Shown: positions 18,067 through 27,023 of the stretch, piece by piece
How positions within the stretch are numbered: the first letter of the stretch is position 1
How the letters are laid out: each line of letters opens with the position of its first letter
Assembly: GCA_024277555.1 (NCBI GenBank)
Contig: JAJRUY010000320.1
Span: forward strand, 13,063 to 77,062
DNA: 64,000 bases
Direction: 5' to 3'
Source of the DNA: Gammaproteobacteria bacterium
GTDB taxonomy: Bacteria; Pseudomonadota; Gammaproteobacteria; Chromatiales; Chromatiaceae
Made by a program: the position numbers and the translations under genes
The notes under the pieces: model-generated
Told to the model about the DNA's origin: nothing
What the model saw: the letters and a program-made list of their open reading frames with translations, nothing else
Databases searched by the model: none

Positions 18067-19271
18067 AACGTGGTTTCCTCATCGTGTTGGTACTGTTGCT
18101 GTTGCTGCTGGCCGGTGCATTGGCACCGATGTTTAAAAACGACCCGGGGCACGTGCTGATAAATTTTGGCGACTGGACAGTTGAGACCAGTGTGCTGGTA
18201 CTGGCTGCTGCACTGGCGGTCGTCTGGTTCAGCGTACAGCTCATTACCTGGCTGTGGCGGATGCCGGTAGAAACCGCCAGAAGAATGCGTGAGCAGCGTG
18301 CTTTCAAGCAACTGGAAAAGGGTTTGCTGGCGTTGACTGAGGGTGATTGGAGCGCTGCTGAGAAAGCGTTGGAGAAATCGGCCAGTGTGCAGGGTAAAAC
18401 TACGGCCCACTACCTTGCAGCGGCCCAGGCTGCAGATGGTCAGGACGCCCATGACCGGCGCGAGTACTACCTCGAACAGGCTGATAGCGGGGGTGCTAAA
18501 AAGCGCTTCCTGGTTGAGCTGACACGTGGACGTATGTTGCTGGAGAATGGTAACTACGCTGCTGCGCTGCCGGTACTTCAGGCGCTGCATAAACGCCGCC
18601 GCAAGCACCCGCAGGTGCTGGATTTATTACTCCGATGTTACCGCCAGTTGGGTGCCTGGGATGAGTTGCAGGCGATGCTACCGGCTTTGCGCAAGGCCGA
18701 TGTACTGGACGATGAGCAGGCGTTGGCGTTGCAGGAAGAAGTGGCCGCTAACAGTTTACGTTCAGCTGGGGACGCGGAGGCACTACAGGCGGCGTGGAAG
18801 AAGATTCCGCGGGCAATGCGTCTGCATGCAGCGGTCGTTGAGTCCTTTGCAGTCGCCGCGAGTCGCCTTGACCAGCCAGAGCGGGCGGAGCCTGTTATCA
18901 GCTCCAGCCTCCGCAATGACTGGAATCCGGCGCTGGTTTTGCGTTATGGCGATACCGGTGATGGCGACCGGTCAAAGCGCATGAAGCAGTGTGAAAAGTG
19001 GCTCAAGCAATATCCTGAAGATGCCAGCCTGCACCTCGCACTGGGGCGTCTGTGCGCTGGGGAATCCCTGTGGGGTAAAGCCCGGGAACACTTGATCAAA
19101 AGTCTCGAGCTGGAACCCAGCAGCCTGGGTTACGATGCCCTTGGGCAGTTGCTGGAGCGGCAGGGTGAACTGGAGCCCGCCATGATCTGTTTCCGCAATG
19201 CCTTACGTATGAACCAGGGCCAGCCGCCATTGCCATTGCCAGCGGGTACGGCTCGCATTTCCGGCCCCTGA
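18063..19271 (+). CDS. hemY: HemY, TPR-containing membrane protein of the haem operon
   Basis: HemY is a two-span inner-membrane protein with a TPR-like cytoplasmic region. Residues 1-22 and about 40-60 are hydrophobic and the remainder is helical repeats, for instance around residues 80-115 and 310-395. Family members occur only in hemCDXY operons and are linked to protoporphyrin metabolism, with unknown chemistry; this is not the oxidase also called HemY in Bacillus. Length is 402 residues. Last gene of the operon. Confidence 0.9.
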   Translation: MKRGFLIVLVLLLLLLAGALAPMFKNDPGHVLINFGDWTVETSVLVLAAALAVVWFSVQLITWLWRMPVETARRMREQRAFKQLEKGLLALTEGDWSAAEKALEKSASVQGKTTAHYLAAAQAADGQDAHDRREYYLEQADSGGAKKRFLVELTRGRMLLENGNYAAALPVLQALHKRRRKHPQVLDLLLRCYRQLGAWDELQAMLPALRKADVLDDEQALALQEEVAANSLRSAGDAEALQAAWKKIPRAMRLHAAVVESFAVAASRLDQPERAEPVISSSLRNDWNPALVLRYGDTGDGDRSKRMKQCEKWLKQYPEDASLHLALGRLCAGESLWGKAREHLIKSLELEPSSLGYDALGQLLERQGELEPAMICFRNALRMNQGQPPLPLPAGTARISGP

Positions 19272-19298
19272 CTCTTCTACCAGCTACCTTGTGGAACG

Positions 19299-20348
19299 CT
19301 AGTGTGGCTTGGCCAGAACCCTGACGGGTACATCCAGACCGAACTCAAACGAATCAAAAAATATCCGTTGCCGGTCAGCGTTGTGCTCTATGAAAGCTGC
19401 GCGGCTTGCATCAATCATCGCGGGCGGGCCGCTCATATAAATATCGAAACCGGATAAGTCCGGGTACTGCTGAAGCACTGCCTGATGTACAAAACCGTGG
19501 AAAGTGTCGTCATTGTCACCATCGGCTGGCTCTGAAAGGGCCGTAGAAAACCGGATATGCTCGTGTTGTTCTGCCCACTGACGCGCTGTTTCGTACAAAT
19601 ACAATTCCGACTGGCTGCGGACGCCCCAGAACAGGTGAAGTGGCCGCTTATCCTGGTGTGAGAGCAAGTCTTCAAGCATCGATTTCAACGGTGCAAAGCC
19701 GGTGCCCCCGCCCATGAAAATCATCGGTCGGTCGGGTGAGTCATGGCGGACAAAAAAAGTGCCCAGCGGTGCTTCAATGCGCAGAATATTGCGCAGTTCC
19801 AGCTCATCGAAGACCCAACCGGTAAAATCGCCGCCTTCCACATGGCGCACATGCAATTCAATTTCATCTTCCATTTGCGGTGGGCTGGCGATAGAAAAGG
19901 CCCTCCGCTTACCGTCCGGTAACAGTATTTCCAGGTACTGGCCGGCCAGAAACTGCAGTCTCTGCGCGGCCGGTAGTTTCAGCTTTAAGCGCATCACATC
20001 GTTAGCCAGCAGTGTTTTATCGATGACCCGAACTGGCATTTTACGCACCTGGATGTCGCGTATCGCTGCGATTTCACGGGCTTGTATTACCAGGTCTTCG
20101 GTCGGCTCCGCCTGGCACAGCAGTGCGGCGCCAGCAGCGATTTCTGCCCGGGTCAGTGCCAGTGGCGGGTGGAAAGGGTAGTGCACATCACCAGACTCCA
20201 GGTGGCCTTTACAACTGCCACAGGTGCCGTTCTTGCAACTGTAGGGCAGCATCACCCCCTGGCGCAGGGCGGCAGTCAGCACCGTTTCGCCCTCATTGAC
20301 GGTAAAGGTCGCACCGCTGCTGGTGATCTTGACTTTGTATTGCTTCAT
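19299..20348 (-). CDS. 2Fe-2S ferredoxin-FAD/NAD(P)H reductase (CDP-6-deoxy-glucoseen reductase-like)
   Basis: An N-terminal plant-type ferredoxin domain carries the cluster ligands Cys38, Cys43, Cys46 and, later, Cys78 in LLCQA. It is followed by a flavodoxin-reductase FAD domain (RAFSIAS at about residues 148-155) and an NAD domain with GGGTGFAPL. The 349-residue protein would pass electrons from NAD(P)H to an unknown partner in the cytoplasm. Such proteins are often annotated as AscD but also serve aromatic oxygenases; this chromosomal copy is common in gammaproteobacteria. It faces the acyltransferase gene across 143 bases. Confidence 0.87.
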   Translation of the reverse strand: MKQYKVKITSSGATFTVNEGETVLTAALRQGVMLPYSCKNGTCGSCKGHLESGDVHYPFHPPLALTRAEIAAGAALLCQAEPTEDLVIQAREIAAIRDIQVRKMPVRVIDKTLLANDVMRLKLKLPAAQRLQFLAGQYLEILLPDGKRRAFSIASPPQMEDEIELHVRHVEGGDFTGWVFDELELRNILRIEAPLGTFFVRHDSPDRPMIFMGGGTGFAPLKSMLEDLLSHQDKRPLHLFWGVRSQSELYLYETARQWAEQHEHIRFSTALSEPADGDNDDTFHGFVHQAVLQQYPDLSGFDIYMSGPPAMIDASRAAFIEHNADRQRIFFDSFEFGLDVPVRVLAKPH

Positions 20349-20491
20349 AAATTACTGGCTAAAAATGTATGCCTGAACCAAATGGTTGCGTATTGTCGCC
20401 CAAAAAGCGACTGGAAACATTGAAAAATGTGTCGGGTCACCTTTTTGTTCTGTGATAATCTTTGCGGCACTTTGCAGCACCAGTAACAACG

Positions 20492-21259
20492 ATGATTTCA
20501 TTTATTTCCTCAATACTGCGATTTACTTATCGCACCATACTGCTTGTCAGTTTTCTGCTGTTGCTACTTTTCCCGGTATTGATGCTGGTTAACCATCACC
20601 GCAAAAGCAATACCGCAAGCGGTCATTTGAAAGCGGATGCGATTGGCGCCTGGCTGTCTACCCGGCTGGTGTGGTTTTTTGGGGTTCGGGTGCGCCCCCG
20701 GGGTACACTTGCGGAAGGGCCGGTGCTGATGGCTGCCAACCACATATCCTGGCTGGATATTCCGGTTCTGCACTCAGTCTGTGCGATGGGTTTTGTGGGC
20801 AAGGCAGAAATAAGAAAATGGCCGATATTCAGATATATAGCACGTACCGGTGGCACAATATTCCATCAGCGTGGCAGCCATGATTCTGCCAATGACGTTG
20901 CCATCTCAATGGTACAGAGGTTGAAGCAGGGACGCCGCGTCGCCATCTTTCCCGAAGGTGGCATATTGCCTGGCAATGCGATACGGGTATTTCATGCCCG
21001 CATGTTTCGCGCGGCGGTAGAGGCTGAGTGTGCGGTCCAGCCGGTGATGATTCGCTATCTGCGTGATGGTGTCCGGGATGATGATATTTCCTTCCGGGAC
21101 GGTGAGAGTATGCTGAAAAACTTTACCCGCTTGCTGGCACGGCCCGGCCTTGATGCAGACATTCTTTTTTTTCCGGCGATAGATGCTGTCGGAGTGCCCA
21201 GGCGTATGTTGGCTGAGCAGGCCCGGGCAGCCGTAGTGAGCAGTTATGATGACAAATAG
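20492..21259 (+). CDS. 1-acyl-sn-glycerol-3-phosphate acyltransferase (PlsC-like)
   Basis: The 255-residue protein has an N-terminal membrane span (residues 12-33), the acyltransferase motif NHISWLD (His84 and Asp89) and the phosphate-binding FPEGG motif. It should acylate lysophosphatidic acid or a related lysolipid at the inner membrane. ATG 20492 is chosen over TTG 20462, which adds ten polar residues before the first span. It runs directly into the next gene with no gap (stop 21259, next start 21260), indicating coupling. Confidence 0.88.
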   Translation: MISFISSILRFTYRTILLVSFLLLLLFPVLMLVNHHRKSNTASGHLKADAIGAWLSTRLVWFFGVRVRPRGTLAEGPVLMAANHISWLDIPVLHSVCAMGFVGKAEIRKWPIFRYIARTGGTIFHQRGSHDSANDVAISMVQRLKQGRRVAIFPEGGILPGNAIRVFHARMFRAAVEAECAVQPVMIRYLRDGVRDDDISFRDGESMLKNFTRLLARPGLDADILFFPAIDAVGVPRRMLAEQARAAVVSSYDDK

Positions 21260-22273
21260 ATGAAGCAAACCTACATCACAGCAGATATATTCCGGCCGGG
21301 TTTTGGCTTGCGCAATACCCATGCCCAGTCGCTGATTAACAGCAGCGGTTTGCGTCGGCAGGTGGTCAGCCGGCGAGCCAGGGCGCTGTTGGCTGCCGAG
21401 CGGGATTGGGTCGTTGACGGTGGTGGAGGCGTGCGTTTGCTGGGCCACTATTCAAAGCAGGCCGACCGCAGTAAAGGCCTGGTAATATTGTTTCATGGCT
21501 GGGAGGGCAGCAGCCGTTCCAACTACGTGGTGGGTGTTGGCGGTGAGTTGTTCAAACAGGGCTTTGACATATTCCGCCTCAACTTCCGCGACCATGGTGA
21601 TAGCCATCATATGAACGCGGGAATTTTTCACTCCTGTTTGCTGGATGAGGTTATCCATGCGTTGAAGGACATTCAGCAGCGTACCGGTGCACAGAACTGG
21701 GCCCTTTCAGGCTATTCCCTGGGTGGGAACTTCGCCTTGCGGGTTGCTCTGCGGGCTCCGGAATCCGGTCTGTCGCTCGCCCAGGTAGTTGCAGTTTGCC
21801 CGGTCGTATCGCCTGCAAATGTACTCAAAGCGATGGAGGACGGCCCCTCGTTATATGAGAACTACTTTATCCGTAAATGGGCGAAATCGCTTAAGCACAA
21901 GCAAACGCTGTTCCCGGACGCATATGAATATGAAGAATGGCATCAACTGGAGGGGCTGCGTGCACGGACCGGTTTTTTTGCCACGCGCTATTATGAATTT
22001 GAGTCGCTGGAGCAATATTTTGAAGGTTACTCAATTGCCGGTGACCGGCTGGCAGGAATACGTGTACCGACAACCATTCTGACCTCGGAGGATGATCCGG
22101 TGGTTCCGGTGGCTGACTTCAGGGAATTGCCGGAGAATAACCATATTGAATTGCTGGTGGCCCGTTATGGTGGCCACTGCGCATTTTTGAAGAACTGGAA
22201 AATGGACAGTTGGGCAGATGAGCTGATATTGGAACGCGTGCAGCAGAGTGTGCAAAGGTCTCAGGCAACATAA
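21260..22273 (+). CDS. YheT-family alpha/beta-hydrolase
   Basis: This 337-residue protein belongs to the YheT/ABHD1-3 group of hydrolases. It has HGWEGSS (oxyanion region, residues 79-85), nucleophile Ser153 in GYSLGG, a DDPVVP aspartate motif and a GGHCAF histidine motif. Physiological substrates of the bacterial family are not established; esters or acyl lipids are likely. It abuts the acyltransferase gene, which suggests a shared role in lipid turnover. Confidence 0.85.
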   Translation: MKQTYITADIFRPGFGLRNTHAQSLINSSGLRRQVVSRRARALLAAERDWVVDGGGGVRLLGHYSKQADRSKGLVILFHGWEGSSRSNYVVGVGGELFKQGFDIFRLNFRDHGDSHHMNAGIFHSCLLDEVIHALKDIQQRTGAQNWALSGYSLGGNFALRVALRAPESGLSLAQVVAVCPVVSPANVLKAMEDGPSLYENYFIRKWAKSLKHKQTLFPDAYEYEEWHQLEGLRARTGFFATRYYEFESLEQYFEGYSIAGDRLAGIRVPTTILTSEDDPVVPVADFRELPENNHIELLVARYGGHCAFLKNWKMDSWADELILERVQQSVQRSQAT

Positions 22274-22312
22274 ACAGGTAATCAGGAAACAGGAAATCAG
22301 CAGGCATTGAGC

Positions 22313-24424
22313 ATGATCAAAAAAGTCATAAAACTACTGGAAGAAGGCAAGTTTAAACAAGTGGAAGAAATTCTGCGTCCGGTTATTAAGAAATCACCGA
22401 TGGATACCGAGGCCCTGTTTCATCTTGCGCTGGCCCGGCGCGACCAGGGTGATCTCAACGAGGCCATTGAACTGATAGAACGCGCTATCAAGACCCAGCC
22501 CAGGAATGCAACTTTGTATTTTGCCCTTGGGAATATGCAATTGGCCATTCCGGATTATGACGAGGCCGAGGGTAGCTTTCTCAAGTCTACCGGCCTGGAC
22601 CCGAATAATGTGGATGCTCGCACGGGCCTGGCTTTTCTGGAGATACGCCAGTCCCGCTTTAAAGCGGCTGAACATTCCCTGATGATCGCCTTGAGTATTG
22701 ACCCGAACAATGTGCAGGCGTTGATATTCATCGGTATCGCCCTGCTGGAGCAGGGTCAGCATGATGGGGCCATTGAATACTTGCAACAAGCCGTCAAACT
22801 GAGTCCTGACAACGTTCAGGCACAGTTCTGTTTTGGCCGCGCGTTACTTACTGCCGGCAATTCCGGCTTTGCGGTCCAGTGCTTTGAGAACACTGTGAAA
22901 GCGGAACCTGAGACTGCAGAGTTCAGAGACTGGCTGGGCTGCGCCCAGCTCAATTGCGGCCAGATCAAGGAAGCGGGGGAGAGCTTTCATAAAGCGCTGC
23001 AGTTAGGCCGGGTCAATATTGAGGTGCTGACCGGGTTGGTCAAGGTTGAGACACTACAAGGCAACCGGGTAGCTGCTTTACAGATGATGGAACAGGCCGT
23101 GCAACTGGCGCCGGAGCGAAATGACCTGTTGCTGCAGTTTACCGAAATGTTGATGGAAGGTGGCCGCCTCGACGAAGCCATCCAATGGCTGCAAAGCCTG
23201 CTTGCAACGGGCTTCGAGCCAGCGTTGGTGAGTGTGCGCCTGGCGACGGCATTTATGCAAAAAGGTGATGCAGCCCAGGCCCTGGAAACGCTGGAGCCGC
23301 TGGAACAGCAGGCGAACCAGGAAGATGCAGTCATGGCACCAGAGACCCGCCTGATGCTGGCCTGGGCTTTGCAGGAGTGTGGTAAGAGGGAATCTTCGGT
23401 AGCGCACCTGGACATAATTTTGGCGCTCGAGAAGCCACCATTTGATGCCGTGCTGTTCCGTGCGCGGCAAATGTATGATGCGGGTGACAGCGAGGCTGTC
23501 AGGTTGTTGCGCCAGGTGCTCCAGCGCGATGATATCGGTGCAGAGCATTCCCGCCAGGCGCAGATACTGTTGGCGGCTGCGTTGGAAAAGGCTGGCGATT
23601 ACAAAAGTGCTGTCATCGAATATCGTGGTTTGGCAGATCGCCCGGCCGCAGTGGCACAGATTGCAGAGCAGTTCTACCAGGGTGATGTCGTCGGTGAGGC
23701 ACCGGTTTCGGCCATGGACGCAGCGGTGACTGCAGGCTGGCCCCAGCAACCGCCAGCGGATGATCGTGGAGAGCCCATATTCGCCTTCGCCTGGCCCGGG
23801 TCCGGGCGTACACGGGTACTGGCTGCGCTGGCTCAACATCCTGGCCTGCTTTTTCTGCCTGACAGTCCAAATCAGCAGGGCTCGCGCCTGATCAGGTTGA
23901 CCGACCGGCAGGGGGCGAATGGCCTGGGAACTCTTGATGAGGCCAATATCAGGTTGAGCCGCCGTCACTACTGGAAAGCAACGGGGTTGGACAAGCAACT
24001 GCCTGAGAACACGCAGGTTCTTGATACGCTGTGGCTGAACGTTGAATTGCTGCCGGTCATTGCCAGGTATTTCCCCGGCACCACCGTGATCGTCCTGACC
24101 CGGGAACCACGCGATATGGCGGTGGCATGGATGCAGACTGGTTATCAGGACCTTGAAGCACTGGCCAGCCAGTACCAATCACAGCTGGAACTTTTGCAGC
24201 AGTGTCGCAATTCACTGCCTTTAAAATTTATTGAAATAGAGTACGATAAACTCTGTGAAGACCCACACAACGGTTTGCAGGGTTTGCAGGCGTCGCTTGG
24301 CCTTGAGCCGGATGCAGCGGTGGTTGAACATTTCAATGCCGCCATAGCGCGGGTGCCGGCAAAGCCTGGCGACTGGAAGCACTACCGGGACGAATTGGCG
24401 ACCGTGTTTGACAAGTTTGTATAA
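22313..24424 (+). CDS. TPR protein with C-terminal sulfotransferase-like domain (variant)
   Basis: About 11-12 tetratricopeptide repeats fill residues 1-430, and residues about 490-700 resemble a sulfotransferase P-loop fold. The PAPS 5'-phosphosulfate loop is degenerate, WPGSGRTRVL instead of the family's PRSGST, and a REPRDM segment stands where the 3'-phosphate-binding RHPxD motif is expected. It is therefore a divergent and possibly inactive relative of the protein at 27736-29772. Start ATG 22313 is preferred to TTG 22307. It follows the YheT-like gene by 39 bases. Confidence 0.72.
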   Translation: MIKKVIKLLEEGKFKQVEEILRPVIKKSPMDTEALFHLALARRDQGDLNEAIELIERAIKTQPRNATLYFALGNMQLAIPDYDEAEGSFLKSTGLDPNNVDARTGLAFLEIRQSRFKAAEHSLMIALSIDPNNVQALIFIGIALLEQGQHDGAIEYLQQAVKLSPDNVQAQFCFGRALLTAGNSGFAVQCFENTVKAEPETAEFRDWLGCAQLNCGQIKEAGESFHKALQLGRVNIEVLTGLVKVETLQGNRVAALQMMEQAVQLAPERNDLLLQFTEMLMEGGRLDEAIQWLQSLLATGFEPALVSVRLATAFMQKGDAAQALETLEPLEQQANQEDAVMAPETRLMLAWALQECGKRESSVAHLDIILALEKPPFDAVLFRARQMYDAGDSEAVRLLRQVLQRDDIGAEHSRQAQILLAAALEKAGDYKSAVIEYRGLADRPAAVAQIAEQFYQGDVVGEAPVSAMDAAVTAGWPQQPPADDRGEPIFAFAWPGSGRTRVLAALAQHPGLLFLPDSPNQQGSRLIRLTDRQGANGLGTLDEANIRLSRRHYWKATGLDKQLPENTQVLDTLWLNVELLPVIARYFPGTTVIVLTREPRDMAVAWMQTGYQDLEALASQYQSQLELLQQCRNSLPLKFIEIEYDKLCEDPHNGLQGLQASLGLEPDAAVVEHFNAAIARVPAKPGDWKHYRDELATVFDKFV

Positions 24425-24459
24425 TGGCTTAGCTTGGAATTTGGAAGGGTGTTAAGGCT

Positions 24460-25188
24460 ATGAAAAAGAAACTACTGATCGGTTTAGGCGGCATTGTGCT
24501 GGTGCTGGGTGTTTTCCTCTGGCAGGTGGTTGCCAATCTCGACAATATTGTTGCCGGTGTTATTGAAAGTGTCGGCTCGGATGTATTGCAGACAAAGGTC
24601 AGCGTCTCCGGAGTTTCGATTAACCTGAAAGAGGGTAAAGCAGGTATCGATGGGTTGACAATAGCGAACCCTGCCGGGTTTTCCAGTGCCGATCTTTTCG
24701 CCATGAAAGGCATCGAAGTTGACCTTGATTTGCAGTCTGTGGGTGGTGATGTGCTGGTGATTAAATCTATCCGCATCAGTGATCCAAAGGTTGTTTTTGA
24801 GGCCGATAATACCGGCGGCAGCAACATGCAGGCCTTGCTGGATAACATGAAAAGCAGTTCCAGCGGGGATAATGAAACCAGCAGTGGCAACGCTGTGAAG
24901 ATGATCATTGCGAGCTTCGAGTTCACCGGCGGCAAGGTTAAAGCGACGTCGACACTGAAGCCGGGTAAGACGGTAGACTTCAAGCTGCCTGCAATCCGGA
25001 TGTCAGACATTGGCCGTGCTGAGGGTGGCGTGACAGCAGACGTGGTCATGCAGAAAATTATCTCGAAACTGGTTAATAACGTTATTGAAGCGACACTCAG
25101 AGCGGAAGTTGACAAAGCGCTGGAAGGAAAGAAATCAGATTTCAAGAAAAAGCTGGGCGATATTATTCGCGGTAGCGGAAACAGCTAA
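24460..25188 (+). CDS. AsmA/DUF748-like envelope protein, short
   Basis: The 242-residue protein has one N-terminal membrane anchor (residues 4-24) and a periplasmic beta-rich region with the segment order VxGVSINLKEGKAGIDGLTIANP seen in AsmA-like proteins (about residues 48-70). The TamB/AsmA superfamily carries phospholipids across the periplasm, but members of this length are uncharacterised. The C-terminus is lysine-rich and helical. It lies between the TPR gene and tRNA-Gly. Confidence 0.65.
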   Translation: MKKKLLIGLGGIVLVLGVFLWQVVANLDNIVAGVIESVGSDVLQTKVSVSGVSINLKEGKAGIDGLTIANPAGFSSADLFAMKGIEVDLDLQSVGGDVLVIKSIRISDPKVVFEADNTGGSNMQALLDNMKSSSSGDNETSSGNAVKMIIASFEFTGGKVKATSTLKPGKTVDFKLPAIRMSDIGRAEGGVTADVVMQKIISKLVNNVIEATLRAEVDKALEGKKSDFKKKLGDIIRGSGNS

Positions 25189-25211
25189 GGCCAAGCGGTA
25201 AAGATCAAAAC

Positions 25212-25285
25212 GCGGGTGTAGTTCAATGGTAGAACTTCAGCTTCCCAAGCTGACTACGTGGGTTCGATTCCCATCACCCGCTCCA
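25212..25285 (+). tRNA. tRNA-Gly (anticodon CCC)
   Basis: A complete 74-base cloverleaf: acceptor stem GCGGGTG/CACCCGC, D-arm GTTC..GAAC, anticodon stem TCAGC/GCTGA with loop TTCCCAA (anticodon CCC), a T-arm with TTCGATT loop, and an encoded CCA. It reads codon GGG. It marks the change from core genes to accessory genes, but no integrase or second copy of its 3' end was seen. Confidence 0.95.
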
Positions 25286-25336
25286 TTGATGCGCCAGTTG
25301 CAGCGTAAAATCGGGCTCCTTGATGAATAATCCGGA

Positions 25337-26092
25337 CTAGTGGTGGGTGTTCAGGTGTCTCCGACGGTATTGGGCAGGTGTCATTCCGACGTGTCTTTTG
25401 AACGCGGAGTAAAAAGCTGAATTAGAATTGAACCCCACATTAAACGCTATCGTCAGTATAGCGTTGCTTTGGCTGCCGGAGCTTTCCAGTAATTTTCTGG
25501 CATGTTCAATACGGTAACGGTTCACGTAATCAAAGAAATTTGTACCAAACCCGGAATTGATCACCTGCGACAGGATGTTGACCGAACAACCAACGGCCTC
25601 TGCCAGTTTTGGCAGGGTCAAACCAGATTCCAGGTATTCCTCTCTGGATTGCATGATCTGGTCGAGTTGTTGCTTATGTGTGAGCAGTTGGTTTTTGGTC
25701 AATCCAGACTTGGCGTATTTATTCAATTGCTGTTTGATAGGAATATCATAGTAGTCAGTGATCGCCATCGCTTCATCACCCTTCAGGGTCATGAATTCCG
25801 CACCATGATAGGAAATGGGCTTTTCACTTTTCTTGTTGTTCTTGTACAGAAACATTCGGTATTGGAATGCTATGGCATTTTCACTTTTCTGAATTTCACC
25901 GATCAATTCGTAGCGATGCCGGAACGCGATAAAAAAATTGTCCAGGTTAGCAATCAGTGCGCCAGGAGAAATTTGTTTGTTCTCCGGAACATCACGATAG
26001 ACTCCCCCAGCGGCGAGGTGGTCTGCTATACCCTTTGAATCTCGTTGATTCCAGGCATCAAAATAGCTTTCTACAAATTTTGACTTACGCAT
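25337..26092 (-). CDS. AraC-family regulator with N-terminal SnoaL-like domain
   Basis: Residues 1-125 form an alpha+beta domain resembling NTF2/SnoaL proteins (opening FVESYFDAWNQRD, then the DYYD segment), which bind small hydrophobic ligands or act as isomerases. Residues about 150-251 are an AraC helix-turn-helix pair ending in FKRHVGMTPAQYRR. The predicted role is transcription control by a small molecule. SnoaL domains fused to AraC-type DNA-binding domains are uncommon; ligand and target genes are unknown. The divergent gene at 26292 is the most likely target. Bases look AT-richer than in the core region. Confidence 0.82.
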   Translation of the reverse strand: MRKSKFVESYFDAWNQRDSKGIADHLAAGGVYRDVPENKQISPGALIANLDNFFIAFRHRYELIGEIQKSENAIAFQYRMFLYKNNKKSEKPISYHGAEFMTLKGDEAMAITDYYDIPIKQQLNKYAKSGLTKNQLLTHKQQLDQIMQSREEYLESGLTLPKLAEAVGCSVNILSQVINSGFGTNFFDYVNRYRIEHARKLLESSGSQSNAILTIAFNVGFNSNSAFYSAFKRHVGMTPAQYRRRHLNTHH

Positions 26093-26152
26093 TCAATTGT
26101 GCTCGGAATTTTAACCGTTGCTTGGTATCCTACCGCATCCCGTTAATGAATG

Positions 26153-26166
26153 CTGTTTTAAAACAG
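26153..26166. promoter_or_regulatory. Perfect 14-base palindrome in a divergent promoter region
   Basis: CTGTTTTAAAACAG is perfectly symmetric and lies between the SnoaL-AraC regulator gene and the divergent gene at 26292. The 199-base gap otherwise shows no clear promoter. It could be an operator, but AraC proteins normally use direct repeats, so the link is only positional. Confidence 0.3.
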
Positions 26167-26291
26167 GAGTCTGTCGCAGCGCATTTTTGGAGCACACCAG
26201 CAGCATAGAGTTTGATCACTGTGAACTGCCTGTGGTATATCGGTGAGCGAGGCTGTGAATACGCGCCATAAGGAAAATCACTCAAGCTACT

Positions 26292-27023
26292 ATGCAATTT
26301 ACAATTTCAGCGCGCGGTAAGGCGTCAGCAATACCCATCCAGCGGTTTATCAAGAATAATTATTCTCAAATACCACTGGAACAAATTGATAGCTTCTTTG
26401 GTTTCGCAGAGGCATCCACGCTTTACGGCGGGCGTTTTTTCGCCAACACGGAACTCAGTCGCTATGATGTCCGTGCCTTGTACATGATGAACATCAATGT
26501 AAGGTTGCCGGTCACAAATCATTATGTGACACCAGATGAATATGAGGAAAATCAACCTTTCCTGGAAAAATACCACCGTCCCGGCAATTCACTGATCATC
26601 ACCAACGATGAACTGGCTGGGTGGATACGCGGTGACTTTCCGGATTATCGACTGGAAGCCAGCGTCATTAAAAACCTACACACGATGAAAAAGGTGGAAG
26701 AAGCTTTTCGAATTTACGATACCGTGATCTTGCCGATGGCATCCAACGATGATGAAAAACTACTCAAGTCGATCGACAACAAGAAAAATGTCACGCTGTT
26801 TGCAAACGCAGGGTGTGCCTATACCTGTCCTGCAAAGATTTGTTACCCCAGTGTTTCAAAAGCTAACAAAACTGGTGACCAAAACCTTTTCCAATGTTCC
26901 CGGAAACTTAAAGAGCGCAACACCATCGGTATGTATGATTTTGATTTGGAATACCTGCAATCACTTGGCTTTGAGCGCTTTAAACTATTGCGTCCACGTC
27001 AGGGTGATATGACGGGGTACTAG
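26292..27023 (+). CDS. Hypothetical four-cysteine protein, possibly related to U32-peptidase-like TIM barrels
   Basis: I do not recognise this 243-residue protein firmly. It has a strand-helix rhythm with the elements GRFFANTELS, INVRLPVTN and LEASVIKNL, resembling the barrel of U32-like proteins. A late cysteine set follows: Cys175, Cys179, Cys184 and Cys202. In UbiU/UbiV-type members of U32 four cysteines hold a [4Fe-4S] cluster, so a cluster is plausible here. No protease motif is visible. The gene converges with the dioxygenase gene, overlapping by 4 bases, and diverges from the SnoaL-AraC regulator. Confidence 0.6.
   Translation: MQFTISARGKASAIPIQRFIKNNYSQIPLEQIDSFFGFAEASTLYGGRFFANTELSRYDVRALYMMNINVRLPVTNHYVTPDEYEENQPFLEKYHRPGNSLIITNDELAGWIRGDFPDYRLEASVIKNLHTMKKVEEAFRIYDTVILPMASNDDEKLLKSIDNKKNVTLFANAGCAYTCPAKICYPSVSKANKTGDQNLFQCSRKLKERNTIGMYDFDLEYLQSLGFERFKLLRPRQGDMTGY

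Noticed and set aside
25285..26100. A genomic island integrated at tRNA-Gly with a repeated tRNA end
   Set aside because: No second copy of the tRNA 3' end and no integrase were seen in the window, so integration at the tRNA is only a possibility.
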